Source of the DNA: Fonsecaea monophora
Lineage: Eukaryota; Ascomycota; Eurotiomycetes; Chaetothyriales; Herpotrichiellaceae
Direction: 5' to 3'
Assembly (NCBI RefSeq): GCF_001642475.1
Contig: NW_019173997.1
Span: 1 to 64,000 of the forward strand
DNA: 64,000 nucleotides
A program made the translations under genes and the position numbers. Under the pieces are notes generated by a model that saw only the letters and a program-made list of their open reading frames with translations, searched no databases and was not told the DNA's origin. Positions within the stretch are counted from its first letter, which is position 1; each line of letters opens with the position of its first letter. Positions 32,463 to 43,900 of this stretch are shown here, in pieces.

Positions 32463-34809
32463 ATGGCGCAAGTCGATGGACGGCATATCTCCCTGATGGG
32501 AATGGTTCAAGATGCTCCATTTCCGCAATGTCCCTTTCATAAATACCAAGGGTCTCGGCTGCTGGGGTGGGTATCAGGGTCGAACCGACTTAGTGACAGG
32601 GAGAGAGAGACATCGGACATCATGGTGTTTGACTTCAGAAATACCGAGAAGCGATCAAAGACCCTCGACATAGGTTTCAATGGTGTTTCAGTGTCGGCTG
32701 ACTTTCGCGGGACGGTATTGATATAGTCTTGGTTAACAAGGACGAAAGCTGACATTGCTACTAGATTTTGCAAATAAGCGCTTTCCACCCCAAACATGGT
32801 ATTGTTCTCGCCGAGCCCTACGGACAGTTCGATGGGTCCAGGTTCAGAGACACCCCGTACGTGCGAGAGTACCGAGCCCGAATGCTCAAGTCCATCAAGA
32901 CGGGAACGCCAGGGTTTGGGTTGCGTTTCGATGTCGAGGCCCACGACACGAAGATAACGCTGGACGGGTTGGGACGAGCAACAATATCTTTCCGCACAGT
33001 TGAAGGACTTGCCATAACAACGTCTTTGCGTGTCAACGAGAATGGAGAAGTCATTCAATCTTCGGAGGTTTCGTCTTCTAGTGACTGTCCGATCCTTTTG
33101 AGATTCACCATGGACTTCAGCATCAGCGTGAACCGGGCATCAGTACGTATTGCGCACTATTTATGTCATCGTGGCTCGAACCCTCCAGGTCTTCCAAGGG
33201 TCTTGCGTACTTGAAGAAGCTTACCAATGCTAATACTGGAGCAGTATGGGCAACTTACCGAAGGTGGACCTATCCCCATGCCCAAGTCAGAAAACAAATT
33301 CAGTTTCACCGACTTTGGAAAGAGTTTCCTGGTTGTCAACTTCCCTCTTGATGCACAACTTCAAGGAAGTCTTGAAAGTGGTGGTCCAAGGGTCGACATG
33401 CATGGCGCTGTTCAAGAAACCACTTTTGTGAACTCGCCCGTAAAAGGAGCATATTCTCAGACTTTGGATATTCCACCACGAGGATCGAGGACGCTGACGG
33501 CAAAGTTCGCCTTGCAATCGGGAACAGGTTGTGGGAAATCTCGCAACGCGGAAACCTCGCCTGCCCTCGGATTGCCGTTGCTCTGGCGGGATCAAGAAAC
33601 CACCAGCAGATTCATTGTTCGCCGAAATCTCGAGTACATTCTCGGTAATTGCACGGTCCCGCTGTCACCTTCCAAGCATGCCGTTTGCCTCCTCACAGAT
33701 CATGTCGCTTTACCGCTCGGTTGGATGAGGGACAATTAGTGAGTATCAGCGAGTCCTGGTGGACGCTGCTAACATGGAAAAGTTGGCAGATTCAATTCTT
33801 GACCCAAGTATATCGGAACTTTGATAGATTATCAATTGGTAAGAACCGTGCCGCCTACTCTGAAGAGATCAGGGCCACGATAAAGGGACATCTGACTTGG
33901 ATCTTTCGGCACGCACAACGACCTCACCACTTCTGGCATCGATCATATCTCACCACAGGCCGTCCCAAGGATGGGCCGGTCTTTCAGCTGGACCAACAAT
34001 GCTATCCGCTCCTGGAGGTCTGCGACTTCTGGGAGATCTTTCCAGGAGAGCAGCCATTTGTGGAAGAAATTCTGGCGTCAGATGCCGTGTCTCAAGTCCT
34101 GGACCTCCTTGAGTCAAAGAGAGATCCTTTGACTGGACTCTTCCCGACAGACGAGACACCAGGTGATGACCTGGTAAAATATCCATTCCATTTCTCGAGT
34201 CACGTCTTGTTATGGCACACACTGTCTCGGCTTGCAAAAGTGATCACCCAGGTGACGGGCGCTCCGTTGGGGCAGCAACTCGCATGTCTTGCCGAAGATG
34301 TGCGTGACGCGACGTTGAAGCACTTTCTCGCCTCTGATCCGTTGCCAGACTCGCTGTCCTTCTCGTATCTGGTGGACGGATTTGGTCACCGAACGTTTTA
34401 CCATGATGCCAACGACCTGCCAACGCTTTTTGCTCCCTTATGGGGTTTCACCAGGACCAGTAATGAGAAGCAGGCATGGCACAACACCATGGAATTCGCG
34501 TTCACGCCGGCGAATGATGGAGGATACTATGGGGACGGAGCTTTTGGAGGACTAGGGAGCGTTCACACACCCGGGCCGTGGACACTAGGATATTTCCAGC
34601 AGTGGAAGTATGCTCAGATGACAGGTGATAATCAGCAAGAAGCTGCCGCATGGGAAAAAATCCGTGGGGTCATGTTGTGGGATGGGACGTTTTCGGAAGC
34701 AGTAGACAGTCACTCGGGCGAGTGTACGAGCAAGGCATGGTTTAGTTGGCCAGGATCGATGATTGGGAGCGGCTTACTCCAACCGGGAGTTATAGAGAGG
34801 TACCTGTAG
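32463..34809 (+). CDS. six-hairpin glycosidase-like enzyme, probably intracellular (GH125-like?)
   Basis: Four exons: 32463-32714, 32765-33142, 33245-33738 and 33783-34809; introns of 50, 102, 44 bp; about 716 residues. Intron 1 uses GTATTG..CTAG and joins DFRGT to ILQISAFHP; intron 3 restores LPLGWMRDN-YWQIQFL. An N-terminal beta-rich part (residues 1-300) precedes a helical part with paired aromatic motifs: GWMRDNYWQ, HRSYLTTGRPKDGPVFQLDQ followed by CYPLLEVCDFWE, LPTLFAPLWGF and SKAWFSWPGSMIGSGLLQ. This beta-plus-(alpha/alpha)6 layout fits six-hairpin glycosidases, with some likeness to GH125 alpha-mannosidases, but I cannot assign a family with confidence. There is no signal peptide, so it should act inside the cell on an imported substrate. 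ATG 32463 is the first Met; 32496 and 32622 are in-frame alternatives. Confidence 0.72.
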
Positions 34810-35069
34810 TGAATCTCTCTTCCGACTAATGACCAGCTCGGGGCGGCTGAGGAAAGCTGAGGGAGTAGCACGGGCACACATGGAAATAGGTGGCTTGGTG
34901 GCCGACGCTTTGCATCCCAGGTACTGCCCGAGTCGAATTGGCTGACACGGTCACTGAAGGCTGTAGAATGGGGTAGGTAGTCCTGTCTGCCTCGGCGGAA
35001 TGAAAGACGTGTCTATATTGTAAGACGGGGGGGGGTTTCCTTGATTCTCCCCTCTCATATGTTCTGGGT

Positions 35070-35160
35070 TGATTGATAAGGATAGGGGTGCCGTCAGGTC
35101 TAACAATGGTCACCTTTGAGTTATCAGTGAATCGCTCCTGATCGCTATTTCTAGTCAGAC
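35070..35160 (+). repeat. dispersed repeat, copy D (3' half)
   Basis: Aligns with 32258-32350 of copy A: TTGATAAGGATAGGGGTGCC against TCGATAGGGATCGAGGGACT, then GTCACCTTT, TATCAGTGAATCGCTCCT and CGCTATTTCT(A/C)GT(C/T)AGAC. The 5' half is absent. Differences are mostly transitions. Confidence 0.75.
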
Positions 35161-35217
35161 TGTGATTGACATCGGCTCGCTCCCTACTGCTAGTGTTTTT
35201 CTCTCACCGAGTACTCG

Positions 35218-35252
35218 GTACATATATGCGAAGTACGTGCGCATATATGTAC
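35218..35252. repeat. perfect 13-bp inverted repeat (hairpin)
   Basis: Left arm GTACATATATGCG at 35218-35230 and right arm CGCATATATGTAC at 35240-35252, with a 9-nt spacer AAGTACGTG. The left arm overlaps the end of a GTACTCGGTAC word at 35211. It lies in the spacer 5' of the alcohol dehydrogenase gene, about 570 bp upstream of its ATG. Confidence 0.9.
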
Positions 35253-35822
35253 ATGATAATCTACACCTGCATCGGTAGATCAAAGTATAAACGAAACAGC
35301 TTACAGGCATCGAACGTTGCCGTCTGTCATTTTTCATACAGATGATCTTGATTCTTGACACCAAACTTATACCAATTCCTATTCGTATCTACCGTTGTTA
35401 CTTTGCAGTATGTATATGCCACAAGCCACTCTATGTACCTCGATAGTCTCTGGCGCCAGGAGAGAATAAGGTTATTCTCCAACCCTCTTAATACTCGGTA
35501 CAGTCAGACGGTCCATATGCACTGCACGCTATTATGTACTCTGGTACTTTATCGCAAACTTTCAACCAAGGCCTCGGTACGTCCGGGCTCGGTGGCGAGC
35601 GGGAGAGTATATGAACATTAGGTAGTCGGATTCTCGGCCGTCCATTTGCCATGTTCACTCGTTCTCGTGGGTGAGGGACGAGTATCGAAAGTCGTTGCGA
35701 GTTGAGATTCATTAACTCCCAACGTCTGTCGTTGTTACTTGTGTCTACGGAAGTAGGTAGCTAGGTTTGGGCACGACTTGCCGCCACTCTACACAAAGAA
35801 CCGAGCACGACCCAAAAAAAAT

Positions 35823-37417
35823 ATGCCGGCCAAAGAAATGCCAAAGACAATGCTGGCGTGGCAGAAGCACTTCGGCAGCACCGAGCCGGTCTGTTGTTGC
35901 CCGTTCTTTTCTTCTTCTTCGTCTCTGCCCCTCACATTGTCTATTCATGTGGACTCTAGGAGGACCTATCCCGAGTTTTCTTGTTCAAGTCTGCTCCAGC
36001 TGTCAGACCCATGCACATACACAGTACTGACAAGATCGAGAGACGAAATAGATCCGTGTCGAGGTGCCTGTGCCTGCGCCTGCTGAGGATGGCCTCCTGG
36101 TCAGGATCCATGCTGCGGGAGGTGAGAATGGGTCCGACTGTTGTTTTCATCAAGATCTCTATCAATATCGACGGATGATATAAGAGGGGCTTTGAGACAT
36201 AGAGTGGATGCGATAGCTGGCTGACGCATGTGCTTCCACAGTCTGCCACAGCGACTTCGCATTGCTGAACATGGCCACCAAGCCGGCTCATTATCTTGAC
36301 AAGTATACATTGGTAAGGGTGCAAGATATGTCTCCTCCCTTGTTCCTACAGCACCAGCATTCCCAGCGAACCTTTTTGTAAATTCCCGTCTTTGCCCCCC
36401 CTTTTTGTTGTCTCTCACCCACTCGGATGGCTGAGTCTAGATTTCCTCCCAACAAAAAGGGCCACGAAGGTTGCGGCGAGGTCGTATCCGTGGGAGCAAA
36501 AGTCACAAAATTCAAACCCGGCGAGATGGTGTCCATCTTGTCCGTGCCCGGTTGCGGCAAAGCGACCTGTCGAGAATGTTCTGGCGGAGTCCCCCAGATC
36601 TGCACCGGTGGACAAAACTACGGAATCGGCCACGACGGCTCCTTTGCCCCGTACGTCGCCATCCAAGAGCGCGCCGCCATCAAGCTCCCCTCGAGCGTCG
36701 GTGCGGCTGCCGGGGCCGTGGCCACCGATGCGTGCATGACGGCCTATCAGGCCATCGCGCGGAGGGCCAAGGTCAAGGAAGGTGACACGGTCTTGCTGTT
36801 CGGGCTCGGCGGGCTGGGCTTCAACGCACTGCAGATGATTGTGAACATTGGCGCAAGGGTCATCGTCGTGGACAAGAGACGGGAGGTGTTGGACGCAGCG
36901 GTGAAATTCGGGGTGAAGAGTGAAGACGTTGTGCCTGTGGAAACCCCTAGCGTCAGCGAGTGGGTGACTAACAAGTCGCTGGTGGTGGACTCTGCCATCG
37001 ACTTCGTCGGAGTCCCCGAGACCTTCAAGGCGGCCATCGAGAGCGGTGAGTTCCTCCTAATGGTCCCTCATACCTCATATCTCATACGCCCCCTTACCCC
37101 CTTCTCTGCGAGTGCACTCACTGATCTGATCGAAACACTCTCTAGTCCGCAAGGCTGGGACCGTCGTCCTGGTCGGCCTGCTCCACGGCGAGCTGACTCT
37201 GCCCTCGTTGGTCGCGGTGCGCAAACAACTCGATATCCTGTGCAGCTACGGCGGGACCACGGACGACCTCGTCGCGTGTCTAGACCTAATTTCCAACGGC
37301 GTCATCACCCCCCAGGTCGAAACGGGGAGCATGGCAGACTTCCCCCGGATCCTGGCCGATCTGCACGCGGGGAAAATCAAGAGCAGAATCGCCCTCGTTC
37401 CCGAAGATTTGCATTGA
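35823..37417 (+). CDS. zinc-dependent alcohol dehydrogenase (MDR superfamily)
   Basis: Five exons: 35823-35888, 36052-36121, 36242-36302, 36441-37045 and 37146-37417; 357 residues, the usual size. The short 5' exons were recovered from family sequence: MPKTMLAWQKHFGSTEP, IRVEVPVPAPAEDGLLVRI ending HAAG, then VCHSDFALLNMATKPA. The catalytic zinc ligands are Cys in GVCHSD and His-Glu in GHEGCGEVV. A structural zinc site is present in modified spacing (Cys residues in PGCGKATCRECSGGVPQIC, CX4CX2CX7C). The NAD(P) fold has LLFGLGGLGFNALQ and an acidic-basic VVDKRRE end to strand 2, which suggests NAD. Intron 1 has a weak GTCTGT donor and the join into exon 4 (GTATAC donor, TCTAG acceptor, giving LDKFPPNKKGHEG) has an in-frame alternative. 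It closes the accessory block and may oxidise an alcohol released by the upstream enzymes. Confidence 0.85.
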
Positions 37418-37780
37418 ATTACTCGATTTTTCGAGACTCAAAGAGGCTACCGACCAGATGCAATGATCGCATCTCCCGAGGGATCGATCACATCTCATTC
37501 TCCGAGTTCGGTGTTGCTGCTTCTGCAGTGGGGTTGGAAGCGCTCTGCTACCACGTGCAGAAAAGGTATAAAAGGCACAGACAGCACAGGCTGAAGATCT
37601 CTTGGACTGTTTCAACACAAACATAGGTAGTGGACGGAAAAGCATTTGCGCTTGTTCAGAGAGAATTTCAACACATGATTCATTGAGCCTCGTCACGCTT
37701 GCTAAGATTACAGCAACGCACCAGAAATGAACCCCCTCCTTGTCCAAAATATCCCAACCCAATCTCATTTATTTCTCTCC
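37418..37780. other. convergent intergenic region, 363 bp
   Basis: Between the alcohol dehydrogenase stop (+) and the stop of the proline-rich protein gene (-). 3' flanks of both. Nothing else seen. Confidence 0.5.
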
Positions 37781-39448
37781 TCACCCAAAGTTCTTCTCAA
37801 TTTTCTTGATCCACTTGCCAACGCCCTTCTCAATCTTCTCTGCATGTGATGGCTTGTGCTGAGAACTTGAGGGCTTGGGTGGCTTGTGATGGTGTGTGTG
37901 GTGCTCCGCTTCAGTCGGCCTATAGACTTGAGAGTGAATGTCGTAAGCTCCCGCCGCAGGCTGGGGTTGCTGTGCCTGCCCATAGTTGTAGGTCGAGTAC
38001 CCTCCGAGAGGCGGCGCCGGAACTGGCGCTGGCGCGGGAGGTTGACCAGCGGCTAAATAGTCCGGGTACTGTGGCTGCACATGCTGTAGCGGTTTATGGG
38101 GTTGACCATTAATTGACTGGTAGAATTGTGTACCTGGCGTTTGCACATTTTGTTGGCCAAAAATGTGTGCATTTGGGTCCTGCCCTTGAGGCACATACGT
38201 CTGAGCAGCTATTGAAGGGTGACGACTGCTGTCAGTACTTGCGCTGGTGGGAGGCGGGGCAAAATTTGTCGAAACAGATGTACGCGGAGACGCCTGAAGT
38301 GGGGGTGAACCTGCATGTGGTCCAAAGGATTGTGATACGGTCGCTGGTGCTTGAGGTCCAAAGGATGGTACAGGCGAAACAGTGCCATGGGGTCCGTAAG
38401 ACGGCTGCGGTGCAGCACCGTAATGTCCATAACCCCCAGGCTGAACAGTGGAGGGATTGCCAAAAGCTTGTGGGTGCTGCTGAGAGGCATAAGGATTATC
38501 ATGCCTTGCTGCCGCAGCAAGCCCCGTTCCGTCGACAGCGTCGACCGGAGGAGGGGTGTCCTCTCGATGGGCGATAGGTTCCGGAGCCGCTGGCGCTGCC
38601 GGGTTGTACGCGAGGGGCGTATAGTCCATGGCCGGTTTCGTTTCTTTAAGTGAGGATCTCCCACCGATGCTGTTATTGACCGAAATTGGCGAGGCTGATG
38701 CTCCAGGACCGGCCGCAGCAGCCTGGGAGACAGCAGGGGGCGGTGGAGGAGGGGGGAGCTGGACAGGATGGCTGTGCTGGACCGCGGGAGAATCATGTTG
38801 TACTTCCTTATATGCCGGGTCTGATATGGCCACATGCTCTAGATTTTGAACCACTGGGCTGACAATATCATGGTGATCGGATTCGTCACGCACATCATCC
38901 TCAATGTCCAACTGATGCGGATGAAGCAGCTTCTTGAAAATGTTCAATACCAACTTGGAATCATCCTGATTCCAGAAATAAGCATCGATTGTGTGTATCC
39001 TGTATTTGGACGTGCCAGGATCCCGGGGATCTGAACTGGCTAGACGCCATTCTTCTGGGTCTCTTCCTGAACGGGGGGACGATGGAGAAGTGGCCGCTGC
39101 ATTGTCTCCATCGACGACGATTGTTACCCTCGTCGGGAATTTGTGGGAGTTGATCACCTTGACACCCTCGAGGAAGCCATGAAAGGCCGTCTGATCTGCC
39201 GTGCCAGGATTGATCGCGGCCTCGATGCGACTTGTCTGTCTCGTAGAATTGTAGTAGACGTAGAAATAGGAGGCTTTATCGAAGCGATGAAGAGCCGGGC
39301 GAGGGGAGGGCGCGGTAAAGTAAGAGTGGAGGTCGACATATCTGAGGAGCAAGGTCAGAATTAGACCACGGTCAAGCATAGTCGTAGGCATGGCCTACAT
39401 ATTACTTACACAGTAGTTAGCGTCTCTTCCCCGGGAAATGGTGGCATG
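37781..39448 (-). CDS. conserved fungal protein with N-terminal globular domain and proline/glutamine-rich tail
   Basis: Exon 1 39448-39411 (12.7 codons, MPPFPGEETLTTV), intron 39342-39410 (69 bp, GTAAGT..TCAG), exon 2 39341-37781; 532 residues. The first 165 residues look folded and conserved: YVDLHSYFTAPSPRP, HRFDKASYFYVYYN, FPTRVTIVVDGDNA, KYRIHTIDAYFWNQDDS. Proteins of this layout occur throughout Pezizomycotina and are sometimes labelled RNA-recognition-motif proteins, but I see no RNP1/RNP2 signature here. The rest is rich in Pro, Ala, Gln, Tyr and His (PPPPPPPAVSQAAAA, YGHYGAAPQPSYGPHG) and probably disordered. The last 20 residues (EKIEKGVGKWIKKIEKNFG) form a basic amphipathic helix that could bind membrane. 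Function unknown. Confidence 0.85.
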
Positions 39449-39908
39449 GTGATGAGTGCAGTCGGTCGTTCAGCGTCATCAACTTCTGGTTCCTTGGAGC
39501 ATGACAGCAGTGAGGTGCGGAGAAGTTGCAGACGTCACCAAGAAGTATCGCAGTGTCTCTAGAGCATGGTATCCTGCTGACTTGATTGCTCTAAGATGTC
39601 ATCTCCATCAGTCGCCTGGGTTCAAGGTCATGAATGAGATGTGAAAGGTCTGCGAGGCGGGCGGCTATTGCGACACGAAGCATGGGTGAGATGCGAGGTT
39701 GGGGTGCCAGTGTGGCTGAGCTGGAGGAGAGGGGTTGGTCCAACATTCAGCCACTTATGACGTTCCAAAAGCATCTGTGGGGATCAGCAGTAACCGCAAT
39801 CAGACGAGAAAGCAATATCTCGAATGTCAGAGCACAGGCAACAGACCACAGGCTTTTTTCTCGTGGCCGGTGGGCAATGTATTCCTGTCGAGGAACGAGA
39901 CCTCCGGC
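39449..39908. other. intergenic, 460 bp
   Basis: Upstream of the proline-rich protein gene and downstream of ATG5, both on the minus strand. No gene or repeat seen. Confidence 0.5.
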
Positions 39909-40906
39909 TTATCCACGCATGGCTATCACCACCGACAACCAGCCGTCTGCATAGCAACCCCATCGAGCAAGTTCCTCAAGCTGAGCACTCATAGGAACGG
40001 GTGCACCATGCAGAAGCGGTGTAGCGAGAATTGGCGTCCTCCGAGATGGAAATAAGCTGGGTACAAGCTGATGCAAGGCCGTCCCCAATGTCTGAGGCTG
40101 TCCTGCTGGGATCCCTCGCACACTGGTAGGCAAACTCTGGTTTCCGACTACTGCGACAGTGGGTGGAATGTGTGATTGTAACACTTTGATTTGAGCTTTG
40201 CCCAGGTCCTGGTCCGGTGCAGAGGGTAGATACAATCGCAAGGGGATATGCCTCATCTGGCCCGCTGTTGGCACCAAAGAGCCATGGATTCTTGCAAATG
40301 TCGGCAAGTCGTTGTCTTGGGTTGAGGTCCACAGAGCCTTGCTCTCCTGAGCCGACAAGGTCATGATGGGTTTGGCAGTTCCAGACCTTAAAAAGTCCGC
40401 CTCTTTGACGGAGTTAATGAAAGAGTCATGTAGAACAACGGGGCTTGCATCTGGCAGCATTGGCTTGTCCGGGTCGGCCGAAAAATGCACAGTTAGCCTA
40501 AATGGTAGGGGCTCGGAAGAGGATGAATCTGGTCGGGCATCCTGAGTCGACATCACGTATACATCGTAGAGCAGCCCCAGCGGGAGATGCCATTTCAAGG
40601 GGACGTTGTCAAATGTGAAGTAGCCAGCATAGGGTGATATTGTCTCGGGATCGGCAATTAGTGAGGACGAAAAGAAGGTGTGAAGTCGCGGAAGCAGGAG
40701 TGGAAGATATGACAACCGAGGAAAGGCGATCTGCACGCATGTCAGTGTTGGAGCAATGGCTTTTGACCCCTGCGCGCGGGACTCACCAGGTAGGGGTCAG
40801 CGCCATCAAAGGTACGAGATTCGGAAGCGGCTAGTCGAATCTCCAGAGGCAGTCGAGCCTGCCAGACTGTGCGCTGGAGGGACTGTAGAGGCTCGTCCTG
40901 GGCCAT
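39909..40906 (-). CDS. ATG5: autophagy protein 5
   Basis: Exon 1 40906-40787 (40 codons), intron 40731-40786 (56 bp, GTGAGT..GCAG), exon 2 40730-39909; 313 residues. The N-terminal motif LPLEIRLAASESRTF and DGADPYL-IAFPRLSYLPLLLPRL is diagnostic for fungal Atg5, as is PLKWHLPLGLLYDVY. The acceptor lysine for Atg12 conjugation is in DSFINSVKEADFLR. The C-terminal ubiquitin-like fold ends with PQTLGTALHQLVPSLFPSRR and ADGWLSVVIAMRG. Atg5 joined to Atg12 and bound to Atg16 acts as the E3-like factor for Atg8 lipidation at the phagophore. Length is typical and nothing is missing. Confidence 0.95.
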
Positions 40907-43900
40907 GATTCGGGATGGGGTTGTTCTGAAGTGTGGTCGGTGCAGTCAGTCTAAGAGTGGCTGGTGCAGGTTGTGGGTGGTTTCGGATGATGTCGCTAGC
41001 CTGGATGCCCACATTACGGGAAGGATTTGGCGAACGGAGACACGTCCTCTAAGAGATTCTTTCTCTTCGTCGAAGTCGGACAGGGATTGCTCTTTGAAAC
41101 AGACCACCAAGACCGATAAATGAGACGGGAAGCCCGGAGCAGAGTTGTTGTGAATTGCCTATTGCCTATTGCCTTCAGCCTACCCACTTCCCGAGCCACG
41201 CAAGGCGATCCGCTTCTGCCTCATCTGGACCTTTTGTTCCACTGACGATGTTCGAATAAGCGAGCGAGGGACAACGCAGCACTGGGCGTCTTACCCCTTT
41301 GACCACGAATACGCCTTGAATACGGAGTGCCGATGGAAGAGAGAAAAACAAATCAAAAGGAAATAAAGGGGCCATGCGGTGTTGCGGTCTGTGCTTGGGC
41401 GGGTTTCACATTGTGGTAGGGCTGACCGGAGAATCGCAGACATTCAGACATGCTCGCTGCGCGACCACAACAACGGTAGAGTGAATAATGAGACTACCCT
41501 GTTGTAGCTCAAGAAAAGATACTTCGCGCTTATAGCTAGGAACGACCGTGCTCCTACCACCATCTCCTGTGGCGTCGAGGAGGTTGCCGTCGCTGACTTT
41601 GCAAGGTAGGCTTCTGAAGATGGTGGTCCATAGGGTTTCAAACCCACTTTACTTCCGTACGAGCTCCTATTCTTTTGTTCTGTGCTTCCATCCATCCATC
41701 CGCGCGGCTGCTGCCGTAGTTACAACGGAAGAAGCCTCTGGAGTAGGTCGGATCTGAAAAGACTGGAACAACCCGCGGTCTATCAATTGAAATGAACGAG
41801 GTTATCCCTTGTAAAGTTTCTGTAACACGACAGCGCGGAACAGGAATACAGTGGAGTATTCTGTCCTTCCTCGCACGACGACATTCTTCATCTCGGCTTT
41901 CGGGACAACCTACAGCACTCGTATGCACACGACGGGCCAAAAAATGTCAAGAAACAGAGGACCCGGAACACCCCGACGAGTCTCATAGTCCGTTACGGTC
42001 ATAATTTTATTCTCATAAACTTCGTGGTACGAGGGCGACTAGGAGGATTATTGCGAAGAAAGGAAGGTACAAAACGTAGAGTGCCAACGGTCACGGCAAC
42101 AATCGGGGACCAGTTTGCAGTCAGTTTAGTTTAGGGCTGACGACAGTCCTGCGTCTTTGCTCAGAAATTGGTGTGAATCCGTCACCTTGTCCGGCTGCTA
42201 CCTGTTCTGCCAGCAGAGTCGGAGTCTTCTGTTCGGGAGGTCCAAAATCGGTGCCAGATTGAAGCAGTGATGAGCACTCAGGTCGCATTCAGCGCTTTGT
42301 GGAAGAAGCATGCAGGTGGTGACAACGCCACCGATCACGCAAAATCGAACGTGTCATATTTTCGAACAGGGGTATGGCTCTCACAGCGTGCTGAGAAGGC
42401 TGCATTTGACCAACTCGGGATGCAAGCCCAAGAGTGCTAGCCGTCTGTGCCCAATAAAGGGCTCTTCCAATTTGCGGGGGGTCCTTTGGTGGCATCAGTT
42501 GCCAGGCTCATTAATAGGTCGGGTGGCATTTTGGCCCTTGTATCCGTTGTTTCTTTTTCTCGTAGGCTTGTTGCAGCGCAGCGCAGCACACTGCGTCAGA
42601 ACCTTTCCGCCTTCCGCGCCGTCAATAAAGGAGAAGGAAAGAATGCTGATCATTCGCCGGTCATGGATGGATTCGAAGGGGCGTTCCCCCGCCTGTGAGC
42701 AAAGGACTTGTCGCGCCCGCTTGGGAGCAGTGAGGCAGTGCTAAAGGAAAGGAGGCGGCTTGTTGTTTTCGTTCTAGGGCAAGTTTTTCTTTTTCTTTTC
42801 TTTCTTGGTTCGTTAAACCCTCACCAGCCTTTTCTTCTCCATGGGATGAATATCGTCGTAACATCGTCTTTCAAGGCTCGAAATGGTGGGGGGCGTGATG
42901 AATTACCACAGATGGAGACGGGAAGACTAAGGTTGGTGGAATGTGGAGGTAAGCTTAGGAGCCGTGGGAGCCAGGCAGCATCAGGTCATTCGTCAGGCAT
43001 GAAGGTGGAGGCATGGACGTAGCTCTTCCCGGGAGCTGTGGTTCCAGAGCGCCTGTGGCTGTCAACCTTGGCTTGCTCGAGGTTCCCCGTACCAATGATG
43101 GTGAGGCTTTAGGCGGGCCTTGACTAAAACAGGGCTCGTGCCCTGTTCGCGCCGTGGTGGGCCAAACGACGAACCACTGAAAGTCTGCCGGCGGCAGACC
43201 CTGCAAGCACCCACGGCACCCATCAATTGTAGGTATGTACCTACATACAAGTAGGTACTCAAGTAAATCCCTTGGAGCCCTTAGAGGCGAGTGGAGTTCG
43301 TTAAGCTCCCAAGCTCGGAGACTCCTTCCACAGCACTGCACCTACTTGTACTTACTCGTACTTACTCGTACTATGGACCTACGGTGCCTAATAATGTCTA
43401 CGCAGGAGGATTAAAATTTCTGACCCCCTCACGGTCTCTTTCGTGGTATTCCTTGTCTGTCATCTGATTATTCCTCCCCGTCACCCGTACAGCGCGCATT
43501 TTGTCCATCCCGTCTCGTTTCGCATCGTTCTCTGGTGTGGAAATGTCCACCCAACTGGCTTGTTCAGGCCATTTTCTCCGTCAAACTAGTTTATCCTTTT
43601 CCCTGGCTCATGGGACAAGCCGTCACTTCCGAATCCATCGCCGATCCCCCCCGAAGGATCAAACTCCTTGGCCTAGCCACGCGAGACTGTGGTGAGCTGT
43701 GTGAAACCACTGGTGACGTCGAGAAGCTGTGTTGTCGCTAAATGATCCGTCTATTCTCCGCTCAGATCAGATCGCAAAGTTGGGTGCCATTGGCAGGAAG
43801 TAATGTCACGGCGTACACGAGTCTCGACTCACCCATCCAGAGGGTCTGCGTTCAGCTAATATGCATGGAGCGTCCTCCCTTCCACTCTGGATTTGAAGAC

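Larger units (their letters stand above)
34810..35822. other. intergenic, 1.0 kb, with repeat copy D and a hairpin
   Basis: Between the glycosidase stop and the alcohol dehydrogenase start, same strand. It contains a G run (GGGGGGGG near 35028), repeat copy D, a 13-bp-stem hairpin and two TACTCGGTA words (35212, 35492). No gene supported. AT-rich stretch 35170-35560. Confidence 0.6.

Noticed and set aside
37781..39448. RNA-recognition motif in the proline-rich protein
   Set aside because: Homologues are sometimes labelled this way, but no RNP1 or RNP2 signature is visible, so the label was not used.
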